Part shown: positions 8,717-16,052 of the stretch, in pieces | How positions within the stretch are numbered: position 1 is the first letter of the stretch | How the letters are laid out: each line of letters begins with the position of its first letter | From: JACKJA01 sp050297015 | Lineage (GTDB): Bacteria; Pseudomonadota; Alphaproteobacteria; Micavibrionales; Micavibrionaceae | Direction of reading: 5' to 3' | Length of the DNA stretch: 38,449 nt | Assembly: GCA_050297015.1 (NCBI GenBank) | Contig: JBNKRZ010000041.1 | Span: 1 to 38,449, forward strand | Made by a program: the position numbers and the translations under genes | Notes under the pieces: generated by a model | Told to the model about the DNA's origin: nothing | The model's database searches: none | The model's input: the letters and a program-made list of their open reading frames with translations, nothing else

Positions 8717-9076
8717 ATGACAAACCAAACACCAGAAAAACAACAAGCCGAAAATATTTTTGAAAACTTCTACCTTGAAGCAAAAGGGGTAATTACTGAT
8801 TCATTCTCCGATGCAACAGAGGAAGATAAACGTAATTTTACCGTAAGTTACCTTACTCAGGGCCTTAAAAACACAGCAGGCAATGTTAGCCCCGAAACAA
8901 TGAATGAGCTCTATACTTTATTCGCAGACTGGGTTGAGGCAACAGAGAACTCCCAACATTCTGAAGAGTTGGAAACAATAGAACTAAGCGACGCCGCGTA
9001 CATCGCATCAACGGAGCACGAACCGCTGAATATATTGATTCGAGAAGAAGAAAAAAAATTGGCAATGCATATTTAA
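8717..9076 (+). CDS. Hypothetical acidic protein (119 aa)
   Basis: The start has an excellent ribosome site (AGAAAGGGTGAAAAG before ATG). The product is soluble, acidic and predicted largely helical, with no signal peptide, membrane span or recognised motif. A Glu-rich segment (SEELETIELS) precedes the tail EEEKKLAMHI. Its stop codon TAA shares the palindrome TTAA with the stop of the convergent acetyltransferase gene. It belongs to a run of unrecognised genes that look AT-rich compared with ppdK and glyQS. Confidence 0.6.
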   Translation: MTNQTPEKQQAENIFENFYLEAKGVITDSFSDATEEDKRNFTVSYLTQGLKNTAGNVSPETMNELYTLFADWVEATENSQHSEELETIELSDAAYIASTEHEPLNILIREEEKKLAMHI

Positions 9077-9570
9077 AGCTGTTTCACCATCATCAGACAC
9101 AAGTCATCGTCAACAGCATGGAATGCACCCGGCGTAATCGTATCCCGGTTACAGGCAACGCCGTAACCATCAGGAATATAGCCCCGCTTAACATAGAGCC
9201 GTTGAGCGGGGCCATAGTCTTTATGAAGACCGACACTAATCCCGATCATGTCATAGCCCTCTTCCCGCGCCCGTTTTTCGCAAAAATCGATAATCGCGCT
9301 GCCCACGCCCCTTTGGCGCGCTTCCGGCAAAACGTTCAAGTCCTGAATTTCAGGAATTTTCAACCGTTTATAAAGCGGATAGCGCGGCCGCCAGTTCAAA
9401 AACCCATAGCCGACATCCTGCCCACCCAGAGCGGCAATAAAGGTTTCGCGCTTACCGTCGACCTGTTCGATAAAGCACTGCTCAAAATAGCCCGGTTCTT
9501 CCGCGGGGTTAATGGCCTCCAGCGCGGGAACATCCGCCCTGCACGCTTGATGGACAAGAATTTCACTCAT
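9073..9570 (-). CDS. GNAT-family N-acetyltransferase
   Basis: The 165-residue protein fits a single GNAT domain. The acetyl-CoA pyrophosphate-binding motif A is visible as LNVLPEARQRGVGSAIIDFCEKRA (Q/R-x-x-G-x-G/A). The later segment KDYGPAQRLYVKRGYIPDG is the usual motif B with the Y-x-x-x-G-Y/F signature. It transfers an acetyl group from acetyl-CoA to an amine; the acceptor cannot be predicted. The tail overlaps the convergent upstream gene by 4 bp. Confidence 0.88.
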   Translation of the reverse strand: MSEILVHQACRADVPALEAINPAEEPGYFEQCFIEQVDGKRETFIAALGGQDVGYGFLNWRPRYPLYKRLKIPEIQDLNVLPEARQRGVGSAIIDFCEKRAREEGYDMIGISVGLHKDYGPAQRLYVKRGYIPDGYGVACNRDTITPGAFHAVDDDLCLMMVKQL

Positions 9571-9592
9571 GGCCTGAGGCTCCTCCTTTTTA

Positions 9593-9621
9593 TTGACATA
9601 ACTTATGGATCATTCTATATT
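9593..9621 (+). promoter_or_regulatory. Strong sigma-70-type promoter for the 9690 gene
   Basis: A perfect -35 TTGACA (9593-9598) and -10 TATATT (9616-9621) are separated by the optimal 17 bp. Transcription would start near 9628, about 60 bp before ATG 9690. Confidence 0.7.
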
Positions 9622-9689
9622 CACCCCTCTATTAAACGGCGTGACGAACACAGGCAATCGTTTCATTACAAAAGAAAAAAGGCAAGAGC

Positions 9690-10541
9690 ATGTTAAAAGG
9701 ACGTTTTTTAAAACAAACAAAAGCAGCCTCAGAGGATCTGACAAAAATCGAGAAGGCCCCAAATAAAACCCGGGATAGCCTGATTTTGAACGATTGCCTT
9801 AACGATATCAGCACCTTTCTGGATATCCGCATTAAACGCGCCACACAGAAAAGAACAGCCCCAGAAACTCAAGAGGCACAACAAACGCGTCAAGAGACAC
9901 TGCGGAGCCAAAGGAATCTTTATCAACATTTACGCTCTTTTATCTCCACCGCACGGGACAATGTTGTTACCCAACAACAGCTGGATAATCTTTTCGACAG
10001 TTTCGTAGACGACATTGACCGCACAGCCCGGTGGATTGAATCGGACATCAATGAGCGTGACGATAGCCCCGTACGAGGGATAGACAAAGAGGTGCGGAAA
10101 AGACTGGCTAACGCCTCCTGCGTCATGGCAAAAGATCACTGGCGCGGCACACTGGAAAGGTACCACAATAAAAACTATGTGCACACCGCCGTGAACCGCC
10201 ACACCAATCTTTTTGAAGCCTGCACATGGGAGCTGTCTAAAATATTACTCGATGAGGCTTTTAACGACGGTAAAAACGAAAACACATTACGTCAGCTGGA
10301 AATTCAAAAAATATTCGCTAGCCACTTCAAGATGGAACCGGGAGAGATCATCCAATTGCAAAACCAAATAACCGCTCACGTTTCTGAAAACTATTTACCC
10401 GCAGCAAAAACACTGGGGGGAACGGGCATAATCAAAGGATCTGACGATTTTCGCACGAGCGCACAACACAAAGCATGGCTCACTTTAATGAACGTCCGAA
10501 GCGCGCGACAACAAAAACACACTCCACCGGGGATCGTCTAG
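9690..10541 (+). CDS. Hypothetical helical protein (283 aa)
   Basis: The product is soluble, charged and likely almost all helical, with several Gln/Lys/Arg-rich stretches (TQKRTAPETQEAQQTRQETL) and one Gly-rich turn near the end (KTLGGTGIIKGS). No signal peptide, membrane span, catalytic signature or family is recognised. The start has AGGCAAGAGC upstream and a strong promoter at 9593-9621. It is followed after 74 bp by another unrecognised gene on the same strand. Being cytosolic or secreted by a signal-less route are both possible. Confidence 0.65.
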   Translation: MLKGRFLKQTKAASEDLTKIEKAPNKTRDSLILNDCLNDISTFLDIRIKRATQKRTAPETQEAQQTRQETLRSQRNLYQHLRSFISTARDNVVTQQQLDNLFDSFVDDIDRTARWIESDINERDDSPVRGIDKEVRKRLANASCVMAKDHWRGTLERYHNKNYVHTAVNRHTNLFEACTWELSKILLDEAFNDGKNENTLRQLEIQKIFASHFKMEPGEIIQLQNQITAHVSENYLPAAKTLGGTGIIKGSDDFRTSAQHKAWLTLMNVRSARQQKHTPPGIV

Positions 10542-10615
10542 CCCCCCGTTAAAGGGAAATTAATTATTTTTGTATAAAATCTCACAAGATAAGAACCAAG
10601 AACGAGTTGGAACAC

Positions 10616-11104
10616 ATGACATCATTTAACAAAACAACCTTTAAAGAGGTGGCGGAAGGTCTTCCTGGCGATTGGCAACATATCGCTGCACAGGGTCCAT
10701 GGACTTCACATTATAATACAGCGGGTGGTGTTTTTTTGAAATCACGCCCTCAAACTGAAAACACAACGGCGAACCTGAAAAGTCTTCTTGATCATAATGG
10801 CATCGAATACGACCAAACGAATGAAGGAAATGGTTTGAGCACCATATGCGTCTCCAATCCCGACTCAATCAAAAAAATAGTTTATATTAACAATACGATA
10901 GCCCAAACAACATTAGGCCATCTTGCTTACAATGCTAAAGAAGCAACTATTGATTTGGATTCATCGCAGCTAAGCAACACAGCTTTAGTCCGCTCTTTCG
11001 AAACAGCAGGCATAGAGCACCGGGTTAATCCCGAGGGCACCGTTACTGTTGAAGCGAACGCTCTCAAGAAAATAGTCGATGCCCCCCAACCCGCAAGGAT
11101 GTAA
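10616..11104 (+). CDS. Hypothetical protein with an internally repeated module (162 aa)
   Basis: ATG 10616 (MTSFNKTTFKEV) is preferred over an upstream TTG. Two segments have the same pattern: residues about 54-90 (L-x-S-L-L-x-x-x-G-I-E ... V ... S-I-K-K-I-V) and about 124-155 (L-V-R-S-F-x-x-x-G-I-E ... T-V-x-V-x-x-x-x-L-K-K-I-V). The helix – GIE strand – glycine turn – strand – KKIV pattern suggests a small alpha/beta module present twice. It resembles in general shape ring-building or ACT-like folds, but no family is claimed. No signal peptide or membrane span is seen. A terminator follows at 11111. Confidence 0.6.
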   Translation: MTSFNKTTFKEVAEGLPGDWQHIAAQGPWTSHYNTAGGVFLKSRPQTENTTANLKSLLDHNGIEYDQTNEGNGLSTICVSNPDSIKKIVYINNTIAQTTLGHLAYNAKEATIDLDSSQLSNTALVRSFETAGIEHRVNPEGTVTVEANALKKIVDAPQPARM

Positions 11105-11110
11105 CAAACG

Positions 11111-11146
11111 TAGTGCGCTTATTCACAGTTAAGAGCGCACTATTTC
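11111..11146 (+). terminator. Hairpin terminator
   Basis: TAGTGCGCT (11111-11119) and AGCGCACTA (11134-11142) form a 9-bp perfect stem followed by TTTCT, directly behind the 10616 gene. Confidence 0.6.
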
Positions 11147-11174
11147 TCCGCCATTAGCCAGATAATCCTTTACG

Positions 11175-11198
11175 AATGCCCCACTTTTGGGGCATTTT
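11175..11198. terminator. Second hairpin terminator
   Basis: AATGCCCC (11175-11182) and GGGGCATT (11189-11196) form an 8-bp perfect stem, followed by TT and preceded on the opposite strand by an A/T-containing stretch. With the hairpin at 11111 it insulates the hypothetical genes from glyQS. Confidence 0.65.
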
Positions 11199-11212
11199 AC
11201 ATGTCTCTTTTT

Positions 11213-11284
11213 TGTCATCCTGAATGGAATGAAGGATCTTTAATGAGTTTCTCTCAAGATTCTTCGCTAACGCTCAGAATGACA
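11213..11284. repeat. REP-like palindromic element, copy 2
   Basis: TGTCATcCTGA at the left end and TCAGaATGACA at the right end are inverted copies with one mismatch. The interior has GAAGGATCTT and the opposite-facing AAGATTCTTCG. It lies just before the glycyl-tRNA synthetase start and extends the open frame upstream without being protein. Confidence 0.8.
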
Positions 11285-11314
11285 TGTGATAAAACGAAAA
11301 TGGAAGCGACTAGA

Positions 11315-12952
11315 ATGAACCAACCACAACCGGCGGACAACCAAATGACCGAACAATCCTTTGATATGAAAGACCTCGTGGCCCTGTGCAAACGCCGCGG
11401 CTTTATTTTCCCGGCCTCCGACATTTACGGCGGCATCAACGGGTTCTGGGATTACGGCCCACTGGGCGTTGAGTTGAAAAACAACATCCGTGATTTGTGG
11501 TGGAAATCCATGGTTCTCACCCCGCCGATCGGCCCGGACGGCGAACCGTTGCAAATCGTCGGCCTCGACAGCGCCATTATCCAGAACCCGAAAGTCTGGG
11601 AAGCCAGCGGCCACGTCGGGGGCTTTAGCGACCCGATGCGCAAATGTCCCTGTTGCGGTCACTTCACACGCGCCGATCATTTGTGGGATATTCTGGTAAC
11701 AGACAGCGAATGGGTTAATTCCCTCTTGCAAGCCTTCGAGCCACACACTGGCAAAATTGATACAGACGCCCTTGTAAAATGGGCACGATCAAAAGGCAAA
11801 AAACTAGCGCCCAATCTGGCTCTCGTCAAAAATCCGGAAGTTACACTCTCATGGTTGGCAACGCGCATCAACGGTCAGCCGGACACGCCCCCTGATGTTC
11901 AGGAAATTCTTTCCCACCTTGCCACAGAACAGCTCAACGCGACCGGACTTCAAGACCCTTGCCCACGTTGCGGCGGCGCTTTGGAAGGGGAATCTACATT
12001 CAACCTTCTGATGCACACTTATCTGGGGGTTTCAGCGACGGAAGATGATAAAGCATACCTTCGCGGAGAAACGGCGCAGGGTATTTTTGTAAATTACAAA
12101 AACATTCTCGACAGCACGCGCGTGCGCGTGCCATTTGGCATTGCCCAAACCGGGAAAGCTTTCCGTAACGAAGTCACGCCGCGGAACTTCATTTTCCGCT
12201 CCCGCGAATTCGAGCAAATGGAAATGGAATGGTTCTGCCACCCGGACGAGGCCCAAAAATGGTTTAATTTCTGGATTGAAGAACGTCAGCGCTGGTGGCG
12301 AAGCATCGGTGTCAAAAGTGACAATATTTTGATGCGGCAACATGATGCTGATGAGTTAGTTTTCTATTCAGAAAACACATATGACATTGAATACCGTTTT
12401 CCGTTTACAGCCCCCGACTTCGGCGAACTGGAGGGGGTTGCCTATCGTACAGACTATGACCTGAAGCAGCATCAGGAACATTCCGGCTCAAAGCTGGAAT
12501 ACATGGACCCGGTAACCAATGAGAGATATCTACCGCATGTCATCGAACCCGCAGCAGGACTCACACGGGGCGTGCTGGCGGTCCTGTGCGAAGCCTACAC
12601 CCCCGATCCGAACCGGCCGTCGGGCGTATATTTGGACTTCCACCCGTCCGTCGCGCCGAAGAAAGCCGCGATCCTTCCCCTGACCGCGAAAGAGGATCAC
12701 GTGCCACTGGCGACGAAGCTCTATATGGACGTGCGGGAACACTACAATGTCGACCTCGACATCAAGCAGAATATCGGAAAACGCTATGCCCGGCAGGATG
12801 AAATCGGTACGCCGTTCTGTTTCACCGTCGACAATGAAAGCGCCGCAGACAATTCCGTCACCGTGCGCCACCGCAACACCATGAAGCAGGAACGCATCGG
12901 CATGGATCATGTCGTCGATTACATGGCCGCCGAAATGAAAAAGATGGGGTAA
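11315..12952 (+). CDS. glyQS: Glycyl-tRNA synthetase, single-chain (alpha2) class II type
   Basis: The enzyme charges tRNA-Gly with glycine. The start is taken at ATG 11315 (MNQPQPADNQ); 11345 is also possible, while the longer frame runs through a REP element. At 545 residues it is somewhat longer than typical single-chain GlyRS. Seen in order: FIFPASDIYGGINGFWDYGPLG, a Cys cluster CPCCGH (111-114) that may pair with CPRCGG (216-219) to bind zinc, class II motif 2 RNEVTPRNFIFRSREF (284-299), EMEWF, the GLTRGVLAVLCEAY motif 3 region and a C-terminal anticodon-binding domain (VAPKKAAILPL onward). Most alphaproteobacteria instead use the GlyQ/GlyS type, so this form is notable. Confidence 0.95.
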   Translation: MNQPQPADNQMTEQSFDMKDLVALCKRRGFIFPASDIYGGINGFWDYGPLGVELKNNIRDLWWKSMVLTPPIGPDGEPLQIVGLDSAIIQNPKVWEASGHVGGFSDPMRKCPCCGHFTRADHLWDILVTDSEWVNSLLQAFEPHTGKIDTDALVKWARSKGKKLAPNLALVKNPEVTLSWLATRINGQPDTPPDVQEILSHLATEQLNATGLQDPCPRCGGALEGESTFNLLMHTYLGVSATEDDKAYLRGETAQGIFVNYKNILDSTRVRVPFGIAQTGKAFRNEVTPRNFIFRSREFEQMEMEWFCHPDEAQKWFNFWIEERQRWWRSIGVKSDNILMRQHDADELVFYSENTYDIEYRFPFTAPDFGELEGVAYRTDYDLKQHQEHSGSKLEYMDPVTNERYLPHVIEPAAGLTRGVLAVLCEAYTPDPNRPSGVYLDFHPSVAPKKAAILPLTAKEDHVPLATKLYMDVREHYNVDLDIKQNIGKRYARQDEIGTPFCFTVDNESAADNSVTVRHRNTMKQERIGMDHVVDYMAAEMKKMG

Positions 12953-12955
12953 CCC

Positions 12956-13306
12956 ATGACCACCGTGCAAATCTACGGCATCAAGAACTGCAACACGATG
13001 AAGAAAGCCTTTGACTGGCTGGACGGGCGCGGCGTGGCTTACGACTTCCACGACTATAAAAAAGGCGGCGCAGATGAGGATATCCTCGTAAAAGCCTTTG
13101 CCGCGCACGGCTGGGAAAAAGTCATTAACCGCGCCGGCATGACATGGCGCAAGCTGCCAGACGATGTGAAAGCGGGCATGGATGAAACAAACGCGCTGGC
13201 CATCGCGCTGGAAAAACCCGGTATCATCAAACGCCCTCTATTGCTCATCGGGAATGATATCCGCCTCGGTTTTAGTGAAAAAGCCTATCAGGAAATTTTC
13301 GGATAA
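12956..13306 (+). CDS. ArsC/Spx-family protein, YffB-like
   Basis: The 116-residue protein has the thioredoxin-like ArsC-family fold: YGIKNCNTMKKAFDWLDGRGVAYDFHDYKK at the start, then INRAGMTWRKLPDD, and KRPLLLIGNDIRLGF at the end. A single Cys in the N-C-N-T-M-K-K-A motif matches YffB rather than true arsenate reductases. YffB-like proteins have no settled role. The gene follows glyQS after 3 bp, so it is almost certainly co-transcribed and perhaps translationally coupled. Its last 19 bp overlap the convergent methyltransferase gene. Confidence 0.88.
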   Translation: MTTVQIYGIKNCNTMKKAFDWLDGRGVAYDFHDYKKGGADEDILVKAFAAHGWEKVINRAGMTWRKLPDDVKAGMDETNALAIALEKPGIIKRPLLLIGNDIRLGFSEKAYQEIFG

Positions 13307-14088
13307 AGCGCCGTCCCACCGCGCAAAACGGCCTCCGCCGCTGCCGTATAATCGCCGTTTTCCTCATGCAGGATCAGGCCCGAATGAAGCGTTGCCGGGG
13401 ATTTACGGTCCTTAATCGCGCGTATAATCACGCGCTTGGCGACCTGCCCCGCGCGCGGCCACAGAGGGATAATTTCCACCGCGCCGAAGCGCCGTCCCAG
13501 CCCCTGCACGATTTTATCGGTCATATCAGCCCGATGGATCATTGTGAGAGAACCGCCGGATTTAAGAAGATGAAACCCGCTATCAAGCCAAACTTGCAAT
13601 GTCATCCTGAGCATTGGCGAAGGATCTTGTCCCGCCTCCTGAGATTCTTCGCGATGCTCAGAATGACAAGAATCAAGATGCCCATTGGCTATGGCTTTTC
13701 TTTCCTCCGGTGACGGGGTGTGGTGCCCGGCCTCCATATAAGGCGGGTTACAGATCACATGATCGAAGCGCTTCTCCGGTTTAAAATCACGAATATCGGC
13801 GCAAACAAACGCCGCCTGCCCTTCGGCATTATTCAGTGCAATATTTCGCTGTGCCAGCGCCACATAATCCGCCTGCACATCAACGCCCGTCACATGCACG
13901 CCGGACACGCGCTCCCGCACGCAAAATGCCGCGCCGCCCACACCGCAGCCCATATCCAGCACGCTTTGCCCGTCTTTGACCGGACAAGCCGCCGCCAACA
14001 TGACGCTGTCCAGAGACGTACGAAAACCCGCCGCCGGTTGCAGCAATCTGACTTTTTTATCAAGAACATAAATCTCTTCACTCATCAT
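13288..14088 (-). CDS. TrmN6/YfiC-like N6-adenine methyltransferase carrying a REP-derived insert
   Basis: The SAM-dependent class I methyltransferase shows the motif I VLDMGCGVGGAA (residues 43-54), an acidic strand VTGVDVQ, and the catalytic motif IV NPPY (114-117) typical of N6-adenine enzymes. The N-terminal LLQPAAGFRTSLDSVMLAAA matches the TrmN6 group, which modifies A37 of tRNA1(Val). The start at ATG 14088 is likely; an upstream TTG at 14103 is less so. Residues 141-163 are encoded exactly by a 69-bp REP element (13600-13668), keeping frame, between NGHLDS and the LQVWLDSGFHLLKSGG segment. The rest of the fold is intact, so function may be retained. Confidence 0.82.
   Translation of the reverse strand: MMSEEIYVLDKKVRLLQPAAGFRTSLDSVMLAAACPVKDGQSVLDMGCGVGGAAFCVRERVSGVHVTGVDVQADYVALAQRNIALNNAEGQAAFVCADIRDFKPEKRFDHVICNPPYMEAGHHTPSPEERKAIANGHLDSCHSEHREESQEAGQDPSPMLRMTLQVWLDSGFHLLKSGGSLTMIHRADMTDKIVQGLGRRFGAVEIIPLWPRAGQVAKRVIIRAIKDRKSPATLHSGLILHEENGDYTAAAEAVLRGGTALYPKIS
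13600..13668. repeat. REP-like palindromic element, copy 3 (inside a gene)
   Basis: TGTCATcCTGAGCAT at the left and ATGCTCAGaATGACA at the right are 15-bp inverted arms with one mismatch. The 69-bp element is a multiple of three and sits within the methyltransferase coding sequence, read through in frame as 23 codons. Confidence 0.85.
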
Positions 14089-14115
14089 CACATCTTGTTG
14101 CAAAAAAAAATGCTC

Positions 14116-14144
14116 TTGACCATAAAAAATTAATCCCTTATTTA
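14116..14144 (+). promoter_or_regulatory. Candidate sigma-70 promoter for the PQ-loop gene
   Basis: TTGACC (14116-14121) and TATTTA (14139-14144) are separated by 17 bp, with the start codon of the PQ-loop gene 55 bp downstream. Match is fair. Confidence 0.5.
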
Positions 14145-14199
14145 CCCCCGGCGTATTATTTTAGTACGTAGAGTGTGTTATTTTTTGAGGGTTTACGAT

Positions 14200-14652
14200 A
14201 TGGAATCCGTCGCTGTCTTTTTATACCCGATGGTGGCTATTATCTCTGTGATTGCGTATCTCCCGCAAATCAAATTGCTTATCTTCGCCCAAAGCCCACC
14301 GGAACAACTTGCCACCTCATCATGGCTTATGTGGTGGCTTAGCAGCGCCATCAGCCTTTTTTACGGTCTTCTTCATATGAACGATACCATGTTTTGCATC
14401 GTTTCCGGCCTGACACTCGCTTTAGTATCGGCGACCATCGTGTTGATTTTATACAATAAATACTTTCGTTTTCGTCCCCTTACCACGTTCGTCGAAGATA
14501 TAGCGGAAAGCATCAGCGAAGCCACCCCCGATTCATTCGTAGAAGTTGCCGAAGCGATAACCGACGCCTTTCCCGATATCATACCGGAAGCCATGATGAC
14601 CGAAACAATAGCCGATGCCATCCCGGCGGAAAACACTCATTATCACGCCTGA
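14200..14652 (+). CDS. Three-helix PQ-loop (SWEET/semiSWEET-like) membrane protein
   Basis: ATG 14200 (MESVAVFLYPM) has GAGGG 9 nt upstream. The first 95 residues form three hydrophobic helices. The first holds the PQ motif (VIAYLPQIKLL) and the second the TSSWLMWWLSSAISLFYGLL segment typical of PQ-loop proteins, as does the third (FCIVSGLTLALVSATIVLILY). Three helices equal one half of a eukaryotic SWEET, which in bacteria works as a dimeric sugar carrier. The acidic C-terminal tail of about 55 residues is unusual and has repeated AESI/AEAI-type segments (DIAESISEATPD, EVAEAITDAFPD, MTETIADAIP). Substrate unknown. Confidence 0.7.
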   Translation: MESVAVFLYPMVAIISVIAYLPQIKLLIFAQSPPEQLATSSWLMWWLSSAISLFYGLLHMNDTMFCIVSGLTLALVSATIVLILYNKYFRFRPLTTFVEDIAESISEATPDSFVEVAEAITDAFPDIIPEAMMTETIADAIPAENTHYHA

Positions 14653-14688
14653 TCGCTGGCCAGAATCGTGGCCTATTAATTAGATGCA

Positions 14689-14835
14689 ATGTTTTGCATT
14701 ACATCCGGGGTCAACCTGTTCCTGACATCCGTAACAATGATACTTATCATCCATAACCGCTATATCCGCTTTGCGGAAAAGCCGTTGGCAACTGAGCAAT
14801 TAGAACCTGTACCGGTTCGCACCCATGATTATTAA
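14689..14835 (+). pseudogene. Decayed 3' fragment of a tandem PQ-loop paralogue
   Basis: A 48-codon frame begins MFCITSGVNLFLTSVTMILI and ends VPVRTHDY. Its first 28 residues align without gaps to the third helix of the preceding PQ-loop protein (MFCIVSGLTLALVSATIVLI…), with about 16 identities, including MFCI, N-x-Y and RF. An in-frame stop lies just upstream and no ribosome site is seen. It therefore looks like the remnant of a tandem duplicate that has lost its first two helices. Translation as a one-span peptide cannot be excluded. The surrounding 238-bp gap before ispB otherwise shows nothing recognisable. Confidence 0.6.
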
Positions 14836-14890
14836 GCCGTAAAACGATTCCCTCTTGCCCTTGATCGCCAGCTGGTTTAAGCGTTAAGCC

Positions 14891-15904
14891 ATGCCAATGA
14901 CCGAAGACAAAACAGACACAGAATCCGAAAATCCGCTTGACCGCTTATCTGCCCTTTTGGGTGATGACATGAAGCAAGTCAACGCGATGATTATTGAGCA
15001 CATGAAATCTGATGTCCCGATGATCCCGCAGCTCGCCGGTTATCTGATCGCCGCCGGGGGAAAGCGCATTCGTCCGCTTCTTACGCTGGCGGCGACGCGC
15101 CTTTACGGCTATGACGGCCCGCGCCCGTTTGCTCTGGCCGCGGCGGTGGAATTCATCCATACGGCCACCCTCCTCCATGATGATGTCGTCGATGAAAGCG
15201 CGGAACGCCGGGGCCGCAAAGCCACAAACCTTGTCTTTGGCAACCAAGCCTCTATCCTCGTCGGGGATTTCCTTTTTTCCCGCGCCTTTCAGCTCATGGT
15301 CGCGGACGGCTCTCTGGATGTGCTGCGCATCCTCTCCGATGCCTCAGCGATTATCACACAAGGCGAAGTGATGCAGCTTGCTTGCGCAAACAATATCGAA
15401 ACAACCTTTGAAGAATACGAGCAAGTCATTGCCGCCAAAACAGCCGCCCTGTTTGCCGCTGCCTGCGAGATCGGCCCTGTCATAGCGGAGGCCAACAAAG
15501 ACGCCGCGAGCGCCATGTGTGAATTCGGCATGAATTTGGGGCTGGCCTTTCAGGTTGTCGATGACGTACTCGATTACAGCGCCAAACAGGAAAAGCTTGG
15601 CAAGACCGTCGGCGATGATTTCCGTGAGGGAAAAATGACAGCCCCGGTCCTGATCGCGCTGGAAAATGCCAGTGATGAAGAACGCGCTTTCTGGCAACGC
15701 ACCATGAGCGACCGGAATCAAACAGAAGAAGATCTCACCCACGCGCAGGAAATTCTTAACAAACACAACACCGTCGAACGCGGCCTCGAACTTGCGAAAA
15801 GCTATGCAACCAAAGCCCGGCTTGCCCTTGCCGAGGCACCCGACAGCCCCCTGCGCAGTGTTTTAGACGACGTAGTAAGCTTCACCGTCGAGCGCTCTTA
15901 CTAA
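14891..15904 (+). CDS. ispB: Polyprenyl diphosphate synthase (octaprenyl/decaprenyl type)
   Basis: The enzyme condenses isopentenyl diphosphate units onto an allylic primer to make the side chain of ubiquinone. The 337-residue length is normal. The first Asp-rich motif reads LLHDDVVDESAERRG (Asp97, Asp98, Asp101) and the second LAFQVVDDVLDY (Asp224, Asp225, Asp228). GGKRIRPLL near residue 57 binds the diphosphate, and GKTVGDDFREGKMTAPVL follows the second motif. All catalytic residues are present. Chain length cannot be fixed from sequence alone. The start may be ATG 14891 or 14897; neither has a strong ribosome site. Confidence 0.93.
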   Translation: MPMTEDKTDTESENPLDRLSALLGDDMKQVNAMIIEHMKSDVPMIPQLAGYLIAAGGKRIRPLLTLAATRLYGYDGPRPFALAAAVEFIHTATLLHDDVVDESAERRGRKATNLVFGNQASILVGDFLFSRAFQLMVADGSLDVLRILSDASAIITQGEVMQLACANNIETTFEEYEQVIAAKTAALFAAACEIGPVIAEANKDAASAMCEFGMNLGLAFQVVDDVLDYSAKQEKLGKTVGDDFREGKMTAPVLIALENASDEERAFWQRTMSDRNQTEEDLTHAQEILNKHNTVERGLELAKSYATKARLALAEAPDSPLRSVLDDVVSFTVERSY

Positions 15905-15997
15905 GCTCCCGTCCCCCATTCTTTCTGCTTTGCCCGTTTTTAAACGGTGCAAAACCCCCATCATTTTTAAAATTTGCTTGACTCTTTTGCGTTATGC

Positions 15998-16033
15998 TAA
16001 TATTGCATATTAGATATGAGTTAAACGCATAAC
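15998..16033. promoter_or_regulatory. Palindromic operator-like site upstream of amt
   Basis: TAATATtgcATATTA (15998-16012) is a perfect palindrome around a TGC centre, placed 41 bp before the amt start. GTTATGC (15991-15997) and GCATAAC (16027-16033) form an outer inverted pair around it. A TTGCTT/TAATAT promoter-like pair (18-bp spacing, 15974-16003) overlaps it. A repressor or activator site is plausible; no regulator is identified. Confidence 0.4.
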
Positions 16034-16052
16034 TTGATTGAGGGACAATCCA

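Noticed and set aside
11201..11314. Upstream extension of glycyl-tRNA synthetase
   Set aside because: The stretch is the REP element read in frame; family alignment begins after ATG 11315.
14737..14750. Palindrome ATGATActTATCAT, Fur-box-like
   Set aside because: It lies within the PQ-loop pseudogene fragment and is explained by that sequence.
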